DNA of 64,000 nt, taken from assembly GCF_900142955.1 (NCBI RefSeq), contig NZ_FRCP01000009.1, positions 124,001 through 188,000 of the forward strand, read 5' to 3'. The notes under the pieces are model-generated. The model made no database searches. It saw only the letters and a list, made by a program, of their open reading frames with translations, and was not told the origin of the DNA. Position 1 is the stretch's first letter. Every line of letters starts with the position of its first letter. This document shows, in pieces, positions 33,331 through 41,146 of the stretch. The position numbers were made by a program, and so were the translations under genes. This DNA is from Anaerosporobacter mobilis DSM 15930. GTDB taxonomy: Bacteria; Bacillota; Clostridia; Lachnospirales; Lachnospiraceae.

Positions 33331-34146
33331 TCATTCCTGCGCACTATAAGGGTCAATAAGTGATTTTAGATTATCGCCCAAGCGGTCGAATAAGAACACG
33401 ATACTTACTAAAGTTAGTCCTGGAAAGAATGCTAACCACCACATACCAGAGGATAGATATTTCATACTCTCTGATAGGATAATGCCGATTGCAGGCTGTT
33501 CTGGTGAGAGACCATATCCTAGGAAGGATACAGAAGCTTCATGTAAAATAGCATGAGGAAACATTAGTACAAGGCCAACGATAAATTGTGGTATCATATG
33601 AGGTAGTATGTGATGGATTAATATGAAACCGTTGCTTTTTCCTAGTTTCCTTGAAACCGCGATATAATGTTCCGTACGTAACCCTAATACCTCAGCACGT
33701 ATCAATCTTGCAAGGCTTGTCCAGTGGGTAACTGCAATTCCTATTAATAATCCCTTTAACCCTCTTCCGCAGGCAAAAGATATTAAGATAATTAGTATCA
33801 GATGAGGAACGCCCATAACAAGGTCAATAACCCAATTGATGATCGAATCAATAACCTTAGAGCTAGCAGCAGAAGCAATACCTATTAATACAGCGATGAT
33901 AGCACTAATTGCAGAAGCGACCACCCCCACAGTGATACTAATACTAAGTCCTTTCATAGTACGGGCGAAAAGATCTCGTCCTAACCAGTCTGTTCCAAAG
34001 AGATGATGAAGAGATGGTTTTAATTTGGCATTAGTAAAATCAACAGCTATAGCTTCTTCGCTAATGCAGATACCTGCTAAGTATGTACATACAATAATAA
34101 GTGTTATTAGAATCGTTAATATAAGTAGTTTTTGTCGTCTATTCAT
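33331..34146 (-). CDS. Peptide/nickel-type ABC importer permease (DppC-like)
   Basis: From ATG 34146 (GGAGA 9 nt upstream) the protein has 271 residues. It has an N-terminal membrane helix, the LFGTDWLGRDLFARTMKG motif typical of DppC/NikC near 50-67, and five further helices with the EAA-like cytoplasmic loop near 150-170 (RAEVLGLRTEHYIAVSRKLG). An in-frame ATG at 34155 is too close to the ribosome site. It overlaps the end of the DppB-like gene by 8 nt. Confidence 0.9.
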   Translation of the reverse strand: MNRRQKLLILTILITLIIVCTYLAGICISEEAIAVDFTNAKLKPSLHHLFGTDWLGRDLFARTMKGLSISITVGVVASAISAIIAVLIGIASAASSKVIDSIINWVIDLVMGVPHLILIILISFACGRGLKGLLIGIAVTHWTSLARLIRAEVLGLRTEHYIAVSRKLGKSNGFILIHHILPHMIPQFIVGLVLMFPHAILHEASVSFLGYGLSPEQPAIGIILSESMKYLSSGMWWLAFFPGLTLVSIVFLFDRLGDNLKSLIDPYSAQE

Positions 34147-35185
34147 TATTATCATTCTCCGATACCGTGTGACCGTCGCTATTATGCGAGGTATTTTGTA
34201 TTTCGTAATCCTCTTTGATTTTAGGATCGATTACGCCATATAGTATGTTGGCAATGAGATTACCTGTAAAGACAAAAACTGCACTGAATAATGTTATTCC
34301 TAGTAGTAACGGTACGTCAGAATTTAATCCAGCAGCAGAGACGGCAGAACCCAATCCCGGATAAGAGAACACATTCTCAGCTAATACGGAGCCACCGAAT
34401 AATTCGGCGAAAGAAGCAAACTGGAGGGTAAGGGCTGGTAATAAAATATTCCGTATTCCATGACGTTTTACTATTGTAAACCTTCCTTCTCCTCTTGCTT
34501 TGGCAAAGAGAACATAATCGCTTTCAAGAACATCAATGAGTTTTTGCCTTGTATGTAAGGCAACATTGGCAAAGGACATAAGACTAAGTGATAAGGCTGG
34601 CAGTATAAGATGGTGAATCTGTTGCCAGATACTAACGTCGCTATTCATCATCCCTATAGGAGAGCTAAATCCAATTGGAAACAGGCCTAACCAAACGGAA
34701 AAGATAAGTAGTAGCACTAAACCAAGCCAGAAGGTAGGTACTGAACATAAGAATAGGCATATTCTCTTTAAAATCCGATCACATAATTTATCTTTTGAAA
34801 CTCCCATTGCACAACCTAATGAAAACCCTATAATACCAGAGAAAACCCATGCACAAATCATCAAAGCCAAGGTGTTAAGAAATTTCTCCCTGATTAGATC
34901 AAGCACTGGTCGTCGATATAGTAATGAAGTACCCATATCACCGTGAAGTAAGGCACTAAACCAATTGATAAACTGTTTTACTGGAGGTTCATCTATCCCC
35001 CAGTATTCTTCTAATTCTTCTCGCTGTTCAGGTGAAACAGCTCCGGTACTAAGGATATATTGTTGAATAGGATCAACAGGAGATAGTTTTACTAAGGTAA
35101 ATGCAATCACACTGACTGCAAATAAAAGAGTAAGCATTCTTATTATATATTTAAGTGTTGTTTGGATAGATTTTGTAACCCTCAA
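34139..35185 (-). CDS. Peptide/nickel-type ABC importer permease (DppB-like)
   Basis: The 348-residue permease starts at TTG 35185 with GGAGGAG 8 nt upstream. It has the long N-terminal region of DppB/NikB proteins with a membrane helix (residues about 8-30), an extracytoplasmic loop (SPVDPIQQYILSTG, then EYWGIDEPPVKQFINW) and a C-terminal set of helices with the EAA loop ESDYVLFAKARGEGRFTIVKRHG near 222-244. It forms the pore with the DppC-like subunit. Confidence 0.9.
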   Translation of the reverse strand: MRVTKSIQTTLKYIIRMLTLLFAVSVIAFTLVKLSPVDPIQQYILSTGAVSPEQREELEEYWGIDEPPVKQFINWFSALLHGDMGTSLLYRRPVLDLIREKFLNTLALMICAWVFSGIIGFSLGCAMGVSKDKLCDRILKRICLFLCSVPTFWLGLVLLLIFSVWLGLFPIGFSSPIGMMNSDVSIWQQIHHLILPALSLSLMSFANVALHTRQKLIDVLESDYVLFAKARGEGRFTIVKRHGIRNILLPALTLQFASFAELFGGSVLAENVFSYPGLGSAVSAAGLNSDVPLLLGITLFSAVFVFTGNLIANILYGVIDPKIKEDYEIQNTSHNSDGHTVSENDNNE

Positions 35186-35198
35186 AATGTAACTCCTC

Positions 35199-36809
35199 CT
35201 AGTTTTCCCATGACCAGTCCTTTAAGTTTTGTAATAGAGGCATAGATGCACCGTGAGCATGAAGTTGTTGATTACCAATATCAAGGCCTTCACGAACATA
35301 ATATAGATGGTGCATATTAACGAGCCATACCCATGGACAATCCCCTTTCATAGATGTTCCAGTCGTTCCATCCCATTGTGCTTTCTTCCAGTTTTCATAA
35401 GCTTCTTCTGGAGTAAGTGATTTCATTGCCACATCTAGGTAAGAATCGACAGTCTGGTTTGAATATCCTTCTGGATTATAGTAATCGTCTTTTAACATCG
35501 TATCGGTGTGATATAAACTATAGCTGGTGTAAGGATTAGAAGAACCCCAACCCATAAGTACTGCGTCAGAAAACATTCTCTTAGAGATATCATCCCAACT
35601 TGTACCTTCCACGATAATGTTAATTCCCAGTTCTTTTGCCTCCGCGGAAGCCGCAAGAGCAACAGCTTGTCTAAAGGAATCCCCTGCAGGATAGATACAA
35701 GTAAATTCGGCCTTTAATCCGTCTTTATCAACAATGCCATCATTATCCGTATCAATCCAACCATTATCAGTTAGAAGTTTTTTCGCATAGATTTTATCTG
35801 TTGCAATAATAACTTCGGGATTATTCCAAGGCATACCATCATTTTCTGAATAAGCGGGATCTGCAAAACCATTTAGTGCTACTTTGGCAATCTGTTCTCG
35901 ATCAATTCCATACGCCAAAGCTTGACGGATTTCTAGATTACAAGTTACGTTATTACCGTAAGGAAATCCACTTTCTGTAATTTTACCTTCATCTGGAGTA
36001 ACTGGTAATGTAAAACCACGATTATCAAGAGAGGTTACGGTTTTTAAATAATAACCAGCAATATCCGCCGTGGCTAGTGTTGCTGAGGTAAGGGCAACAT
36101 CTACTTGCCCTGCTTTGGTAGCAGCAAAAGCAGCATCTTCCGTCATAAACACAATGGTAACATTCTCAATTGAGGGAACTGTTCCATAGTAATCTTTGTT
36201 GGCCTTTAACATAAGTTGTTCGCCTTTATTCCATTGAACAAAGGTATAAGGTCCGGAGCCAATGGGAGCAGTACCATAATTTTCATTATATGTATGTTCA
36301 GGAACAATACCAGTAGTTGCTATGGTATTTAAGAAGGTAGAGGTTGGTCTGTTTAACGTAAAAACAATCGTATCATCAGAAGTTGCCTCTGCTTTGTCCA
36401 TGAATGTTAAATCAAGAGAGGACTGACCCTTCTTTGCAGTATTGAAGGTAAAAGCAACATCAGACGCTGTTAAAGGTTCACCGTCAGTAAATGTCACATC
36501 GTTTCGAATGGTAAAAGTCCAAGTTAAACCATCATCACTGATGGAATAGTCAGTTGCTAGATCGTTAGAAAATATCATATCTTGATTATATTCCACAAGA
36601 GTACTTTGGATTAATGGTGTTGTACCGTGTCCCCAACTGATACAAGGATCGAGTGTAGTAGGTTCTGTGGAAATTGCAATGACAACGCTATTATTGTCTA
36701 TCTCATTTCCTTTCGTAGGTGAATTGCTACTCTTAGAACAACCAGTTACAAGGAGTAATAGCAGAACAAGTAGTGTTATACGAGATAGATATTTCTTATG
36801 TTTTTTCAT
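35199..36809 (-). CDS. Peptide/nickel-type ABC importer substrate-binding lipoprotein
   Basis: The 536-residue protein has a lipoprotein signal with lipobox LVTGC near residues 20-24, then a family-5 solute-binding fold. Recognisable parts are EPTTLDPCISWGHG near 52, LTWTFTIRNDVTFTDGEPLTASDV near 109-132, GSGPYTFVQWNKGE near 187 and EIRQALAYGIDREQIAKVALNG near 297. The DPCISWGHGTTPL start resembles NikZ- and nickel-type relatives as well as dipeptide ones. It is the first gene of the operon, with GGGGAGGAA before the ATG. Confidence 0.9.
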   Translation of the reverse strand: MKKHKKYLSRITLLVLLLLLVTGCSKSSNSPTKGNEIDNNSVVIAISTEPTTLDPCISWGHGTTPLIQSTLVEYNQDMIFSNDLATDYSISDDGLTWTFTIRNDVTFTDGEPLTASDVAFTFNTAKKGQSSLDLTFMDKAEATSDDTIVFTLNRPTSTFLNTIATTGIVPEHTYNENYGTAPIGSGPYTFVQWNKGEQLMLKANKDYYGTVPSIENVTIVFMTEDAAFAATKAGQVDVALTSATLATADIAGYYLKTVTSLDNRGFTLPVTPDEGKITESGFPYGNNVTCNLEIRQALAYGIDREQIAKVALNGFADPAYSENDGMPWNNPEVIIATDKIYAKKLLTDNGWIDTDNDGIVDKDGLKAEFTCIYPAGDSFRQAVALAASAEAKELGINIIVEGTSWDDISKRMFSDAVLMGWGSSNPYTSYSLYHTDTMLKDDYYNPEGYSNQTVDSYLDVAMKSLTPEEAYENWKKAQWDGTTGTSMKGDCPWVWLVNMHHLYYVREGLDIGNQQLHAHGASMPLLQNLKDWSWEN

Positions 36810-37020
36810 AATTCCTCCCCTGAGAGTATTTATATGTATAATATTAAATAATTTAGTCGAATTATACCATGATTACAAAAATCTACAAGCCTGTATGGGG
36901 GATTATATTTATCTAGAGGTGAAACGAAAAAGCAAAGAATAACAACAAAAAGAGAAGAAGAAAAGAAATGAATAATAAGATCGGAATAATAAGAAATGTA
37001 TAATAGGAAAAGTATAAACA

Positions 37021-37072
37021 AACAGACATGACTAAGATATTTAATATAGGAATCTTCTAATCATGTCTGTTT
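37021..37072 (-). terminator. Intrinsic terminator after the DUF1540 gene
   Basis: On the reverse strand ACAGACATGA...TCATGTCTGT, with an inner AGAT/ATCT stem, is followed by TTTGTTTAT. It lies directly downstream of the DUF1540 gene. Confidence 0.75.
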
Positions 37073-37089
37073 CAATTAAACCTAGCGTC

Positions 37090-37395
37090 CTACCGTTTAC
37101 TATAAGTATGACATTCTGTTTCATAGCAGTTACAAGCTGAACCACAGGAACAGACATCAACATGGTCTGCGTGACAGGAGCAATCTTCATTATAGGTACA
37201 GTCGTGAGCTTTGCATGCTATATTAGTTTCTGGACTACCAGAGCCACTACAATTTGAAGTTCCTGAAGATTCTATAAAACTGCTACAACAAGTGTTTTCT
37301 TTAGTTGCTCCACCAGATACGTCGATAGTATGTCGGTTACATAATTTGGAATCATTATGTGTACAATTATATACCGAACATGATAAATTTGGCAT
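37090..37395 (-). CDS. Cys-rich protein with two DUF1540-like domains
   Basis: From ATG 37395, with GGAGG 8 nt upstream, the product has 101 residues and about 18 cysteines. Two similar Cys-rich units are seen: LSCSVYNCTHNDSKLCN with a later CCSSF, and IACKAHDCTYNEDCSCH with CSCGSACNC. This is the DUF1540 pattern, thought to bind metal; such proteins are frequent in spore-forming Clostridia. No signal peptide. Function unknown. Confidence 0.8.
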   Translation of the reverse strand: MPNLSCSVYNCTHNDSKLCNRHTIDVSGGATKENTCCSSFIESSGTSNCSGSGSPETNIACKAHDCTYNEDCSCHADHVDVCSCGSACNCYETECHTYSKR

Positions 37396-37530
37396 GGGAA
37401 ACCTCCTCAATTTTATTTTTCAAGATTAGTATAACCATGGGAATGAAAATTATGCTATATGATGTCTCTATGATAATGTAAATTGGAGTAGGATTGCCTT
37501 TACTTCATGTTAATTTAGTTTCAGATAAAA

Positions 37531-38220
37531 TTAGAAATTAAAAAAAGATAGCATTTGATCTAAGTCAAGTACTTCAACAGGGAGAACTTCGGTTTCTTCT
37601 GTACATAAAGACAGCTGATACTGTTTTTCCCATGTTTGTGTAAAAAGATGTAAGGGTTTGGAGGTATAAGCAGATGCATCTATTTGTAAAGAAGGAAACT
37701 GTATGAGAAATTCATTTAATGGTATGTAGATTCCTTTCCCTATATATTTCACAAAACTTTCTTTCAGTGTCCAGTAAGTATAAAACACTTCTGCTTGCAT
37801 TTCTTGTGGTCTTGACAAGAGCTCATGATACTCATCTTGGTGAAAGAATCGTTGTGCTATGTCGTAGTGGCATGTGCTTATTTTCTCAATATCAATGCCA
37901 ATTTCTTTTGTGCTAGTACCGCATACAATCCAATCCTTTGAGTGTGAAATATTAAAAAAGAAATCAGCGTGGTCTAGTCCAGTACAATCTACATATGGTT
38001 TTTTATATTCATTGTAGCTTACGTTACATTCAGCTCCAAAACCCTCCTGTTTTAGAATGTACTTAAGTAACAATCCTGATAACATACTTTGGATAGCATC
38101 CTTTTCAAAGCGGTAACTGGCAACTCTGTTTTTTCGCTCTTTTGATAAAAGACGTAATATAGTCTCTTTTTCACTGGGAGTTAGAGAAATATTACAATTT
38201 AGGGCATATCTTTTCACCAT
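37531..38220 (-). CDS. 4'-phosphopantetheinyl transferase superfamily protein (Sfp type)
   Basis: The 229-residue protein has the Sfp-type motifs in order: FFFNISHSKDWIVCG near 86-100, EIGIDIEKI near 106-114 (Mg-binding Asp and Glu) and YTYWTLKESFVKYIGKGI near 147-164 (W-x-x-K-E-S). It transfers phosphopantetheine from CoA to carrier domains of fatty-acid, polyketide or peptide synthases. No synthase gene is in the window, so the partner is encoded elsewhere; a link to siderophore or secondary metabolite synthesis is only possible. The gene is reverse, with AGGAGG in front of the ATG. Confidence 0.9.
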   Translation of the reverse strand: MVKRYALNCNISLTPSEKETILRLLSKERKNRVASYRFEKDAIQSMLSGLLLKYILKQEGFGAECNVSYNEYKKPYVDCTGLDHADFFFNISHSKDWIVCGTSTKEIGIDIEKISTCHYDIAQRFFHQDEYHELLSRPQEMQAEVFYTYWTLKESFVKYIGKGIYIPLNEFLIQFPSLQIDASAYTSKPLHLFTQTWEKQYQLSLCTEETEVLPVEVLDLDQMLSFFNF

Positions 38221-38255
38221 AGAAATTCCTCCTGAAAGTTAGTAATTTATAATTC

Positions 38256-38585
38256 TTACTTATCCTCATGCTGTTTCTCTTGTTTTATTTCCCATTCAAG
38301 TACAAAGGTCATTAGGACACGTAATACAAAGATTGAAGCTAAGATAATTAATTCATCAAAAGATTTAATCAATACCGTTTTTAAGATTTCGGCAGCTAAT
38401 TTGAATTCTAATGCAGTAGCAAGTGACGCTGCGAATTGATATTTTATTTTATAAGGCTCTTTGGTACGTAATTCTTTTAGATATCCCCAAAATGCTTTAA
38501 AGCCACCAATACTTAGTATGGTAATACCCATAAGTTCGAAGATATGAATCAAAATAGGTAGATACGTTTCAAATAAATGTTCCAT
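38256..38585 (-). CDS. Small membrane protein, DUF1622 family
   Basis: The 109-residue protein has three predicted membrane segments (about 8-30, 50-68 and 74-93) and a charged C-terminus (EWEIKQEKQHEDK). The middle region, YQFAASLATALEFKLAAEILKTVL, matches the conserved part of DUF1622 proteins. It lies 35 bp upstream of the phosphopantetheinyl transferase gene and may be co-transcribed. Function unknown. Confidence 0.8.
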   Translation of the reverse strand: MEHLFETYLPILIHIFELMGITILSIGGFKAFWGYLKELRTKEPYKIKYQFAASLATALEFKLAAEILKTVLIKSFDELIILASIFVLRVLMTFVLEWEIKQEKQHEDK

Positions 38586-38742
38586 AGTAGGTTCCTTTCA
38601 TGTTCTTTATCCAAATATAATGTTTAACTGAATATGTACTATTATACTAGGAATACGATTTTATCGCAATGAAAAGACATATCAGTTGACTTTTATTTAC
38701 TGTTATAGTACGGTGGTATTAATTAAAGAGAGGAGAATTATA

Positions 38743-39366
38743 ATGAATAAGTGGTTTGTATTCACATTGATTGTTTGTCTAACGGATTGTATTTTACCGT
38801 TTATTTTAGCGTGTTTTTACCCAGGATATAGCCATATGAATATGGTATTAAGTTCGTTAGGTAGTGAACGGTCACAAGTAAGAACAGTATTTAATATATG
38901 GATGGCATGTCTTGGTGTATCATTTATATTCATTGGTATACATTTGTTTGTTACATATAAAGGGATGAATCCTATTGCAAGTACCATTTTATTAATTATT
39001 ACAATTAGCTATGCCGTGTTTGATTGTATTATATCGAGTTTGTTTTCTGTTGGAGATTCCAAAGAAATGGTAACGATTGCAGAGAAAATTCACGGGTATG
39101 GCTCTGCAATAGGGTGCACATTATTTGTTTTTGCCGGTCTGCTAGCGGTAATACTTGTTTGGAGAAGAAATGTAGCGGTTGGAAGATTGCTACTTGTAAA
39201 CTTTATTCTATCATTTATTGTATTTATTATTTTTATTGCAGGAGAAAACATACCACAGGATTCAACTGGCGTATTAAAGCTAATGTCATATGAAGGATTA
39301 TGGCAAAGAATTTCTTTTGTGTTTATGTACATACCCTATATTGTATTAATGCGTTTGGAAAGCTAA
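38743..39366 (+). CDS. Membrane protein, DUF998-like
   Basis: From ATG 38743 (GAGGAG in front) the protein has 207 residues and six predicted membrane segments. The first extracytoplasmic loop reads FYPGYSHMNMVLSSLGSER, the pattern of DUF998 family proteins. The ATG at 38686 is rejected because the region before 38743 is not conserved-looking and the ribosome site is at 38730. The gene is monocistronic and its role is unknown. Confidence 0.75.
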   Translation: MNKWFVFTLIVCLTDCILPFILACFYPGYSHMNMVLSSLGSERSQVRTVFNIWMACLGVSFIFIGIHLFVTYKGMNPIASTILLIITISYAVFDCIISSLFSVGDSKEMVTIAEKIHGYGSAIGCTLFVFAGLLAVILVWRRNVAVGRLLLVNFILSFIVFIIFIAGENIPQDSTGVLKLMSYEGLWQRISFVFMYIPYIVLMRLES

Positions 39367-39385
39367 ATTAGCACATTGATTTAGA

Positions 39386-39676
39386 ATGGGTATATTAGAA
39401 CAGGTACCGGGAAATGGCTTGAAGAATGTAAAATACAGTTGGGATGAAGTAGTTGCTTGTGCAGAAGAGGATGATAATTATAAAATCTTCTATTATGGAT
39501 TCTGCCGTCCGAGTTATAGAATATTTGAATATCTGGAAGAGGAATGTAGGTATCATGTTGAGATAATAGATACTTGGAATATGGAGATTCATGATATGGG
39601 GGTTTATGAAGGTAAATTCCGTTTAACTCTACCAGGTAAAGAATATATGACAGTTAGGGTTAGGAAAATAGGATAG
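39386..39676 (+). pseudogene. Orphan C-terminal fragment of a DUF5060/DUF4038-type glycoside hydrolase
   Basis: The 96-residue frame looks like the C-terminal beta domain (DUF5605) found at the end of glycoside hydrolase-like proteins: FYYGFCRPSYRIF near 35-47, then VEIIDTWNMEIHDMGVYEGK and RLTLPGKEYMTVRVRKIG to the end. The catalytic barrel that should precede it is absent; the upstream gene is a membrane protein. No ribosome site precedes the ATG. I read it as the remnant of a deleted enzyme gene. The family call is from memory of the motif. Confidence 0.5.
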
Positions 39677-39788
39677 ACTTAGAATACATTAATCACTAAA
39701 TTATTAGAGAATATAATGAATGTGAAGTACGTGATCAATATTACCCACATACTATAAATTAATAAACACGAAACTTGGGGGTATTATA

Positions 39789-40646
39789 ATTAATAATTCA
39801 ATAAACAAAAAGAACCTTACAAATGATGGGGATTCGAATGGTACTGAAATAGACAAAGAGAAGTACTATCGTCCATCTAATAGATCTGTACTGAATACTG
39901 GTGATTATAGGACCTTATTCTCTAATTATTTTCAATCTAAGGAAACGAAAGCCATACCCAATGAATATGTTGTAGATCCGGAGAATACCATCCTCAATTA
40001 TTTTGGAATATTACGTCAGGCTGCAAATCCACAAGAAGGAAAATATATTGGTTGTGGAACGATTGGATATGCAACGATACCATATCCCTTTGCTTATAGT
40101 TTTATATCGTCGGAGTATAAGAAGAGACTGAGTTATGAACAGTATCTTGATATGTTTCAGAATATATTGCATATTAATCTAATTAAATATAAGGAAGTAC
40201 CAGTCTATGCTAATAAGGATCAAATAGTTCGATATTTTGTTGAGATAGAAGCAATTGAAGGTAGTGATAAAAATATAGGAGTATTTGCATATTATTATGG
40301 ATTCGTTGATTTAATAGAAGAGAATGGATCATACAAGATATCTGATTTGCAATTCTATGGCGAAAATTATCTATGTGCACCCTATCATGGCTGGTCATAT
40401 GACGCGGAAGCTGTTGTTCAGATTGAATACGGTGGTTGGTGTTCTTTAGTCAAAGAGTTATTACCAACCGTGCAGAAGGATTATGTCAAATATATTAGTT
40501 TTGAAGGAACAGACGGATACCACTATTGTATGGTTTTCTTCCAATTGACGAATGATAATGATATACTAATAGCACAATTTAGAAGGGAGGCTAATGATAG
40601 CTGGACATTAATACAAATTAACCCCGAAGATTGTATCAAAGAATAA
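39789..40646 (+). CDS. Conserved-looking protein of unknown function with apparent ATT start
   Basis: The frame is open from 39735 to the stop at 40646 with protein-like composition throughout, for example YYRPSNRSVLNTGDYRTLFS, GCGTIGYATIPYPFAYSF, and YLCAPYHGWSYDAEAVVQIE later. It contains no ATG until 40152, which is deep inside, and no GTG or TTG. GGGGGT (39777-39782) lies 6 nt before ATT (39789-39791), so translation probably begins there, giving about 285 residues. No signal peptide or known domain is seen. A frameshift that cut off an upstream start is the alternative. Nothing else is visible in the 39677-39788 gap. Confidence 0.55.
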   Translation: MNNSINKKNLTNDGDSNGTEIDKEKYYRPSNRSVLNTGDYRTLFSNYFQSKETKAIPNEYVVDPENTILNYFGILRQAANPQEGKYIGCGTIGYATIPYPFAYSFISSEYKKRLSYEQYLDMFQNILHINLIKYKEVPVYANKDQIVRYFVEIEAIEGSDKNIGVFAYYYGFVDLIEENGSYKISDLQFYGENYLCAPYHGWSYDAEAVVQIEYGGWCSLVKELLPTVQKDYVKYISFEGTDGYHYCMVFFQLTNDNDILIAQFRREANDSWTLIQINPEDCIKE

Positions 40647-40694
40647 CGTAAGAGTATGTACCATAAGATGTATTGAATGAATGGAGAGAAATAT

Positions 40695-40964
40695 ATGAAT
40701 GATAAAATTTATGAATTTGAAGCTTTGATAAAAAAGGTTCCTGATATAGATGGGGCATATATTGAATTTCCTTATGATGTAAAGCAGGAATACGGTAAGG
40801 GAAGAGTGAAGGTGAAAGCCACATTTGATGGCGTAGAATATGAGGGTAGTTTAGTACGTATGAAAACACCGTGTCACATTATTGGACTTAGAAAGGATAT
40901 ACGTGAGTCAATTCATAAACAACCGGGTGATATGGTGAAGGTTACAATACAAGAAAGAGAATAG
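40695..40964 (+). CDS. DUF1905-like protein
   Basis: From ATG 40695 (GGAGAG upstream) the product has 89 residues: a compact beta protein with YEFEALIKKVPDIDGAYIEF, then YEGSLVRMKTPCHIIGLRKD and a C-terminal GDMVKVTIQERE. This is the pattern of DUF1905, a small barrel domain often annotated as unknown. It stands alone between the ATT-start gene and the amylase gene. Confidence 0.75.
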   Translation: MNDKIYEFEALIKKVPDIDGAYIEFPYDVKQEYGKGRVKVKATFDGVEYEGSLVRMKTPCHIIGLRKDIRESIHKQPGDMVKVTIQERE

Positions 40965-41016
40965 CACTAGAAGATCAAAAAGTAATAATATTGAAAAACC
41001 TAACAAGTTTTAAAAA

Positions 41017-41050
41017 GCATATTTCGAAATTATTCGAAATATGCTATACT
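41017..41050 (+). promoter_or_regulatory. Palindromic operator and promoter of the amylase gene
   Basis: GCATATTTCGAA-ATTA-TTCGAAATATGC (41017-41044) is a perfect 12-4-12 palindrome ending directly at the -10 element TATACT (41045-41050). The -35 region (41022-41027) lies inside the palindrome, so a bound protein would cover the promoter. Confidence 0.65.
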
Positions 41051-41146
41051 TGGAAATGTAATGAAAATACTGGATTAATACAAGGAGAAGGTATTTTAAA
41101 TTAGTATTTTACATTACAAAATAATGTATGAGGAGGTTTTTCAACA

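Noticed and set aside
39024..39293. Forward 89-residue frame within the DUF998-like gene
   Set aside because: It lies in another frame of a well-supported membrane protein gene, with no ribosome site and unusual Cys/Trp-rich composition.
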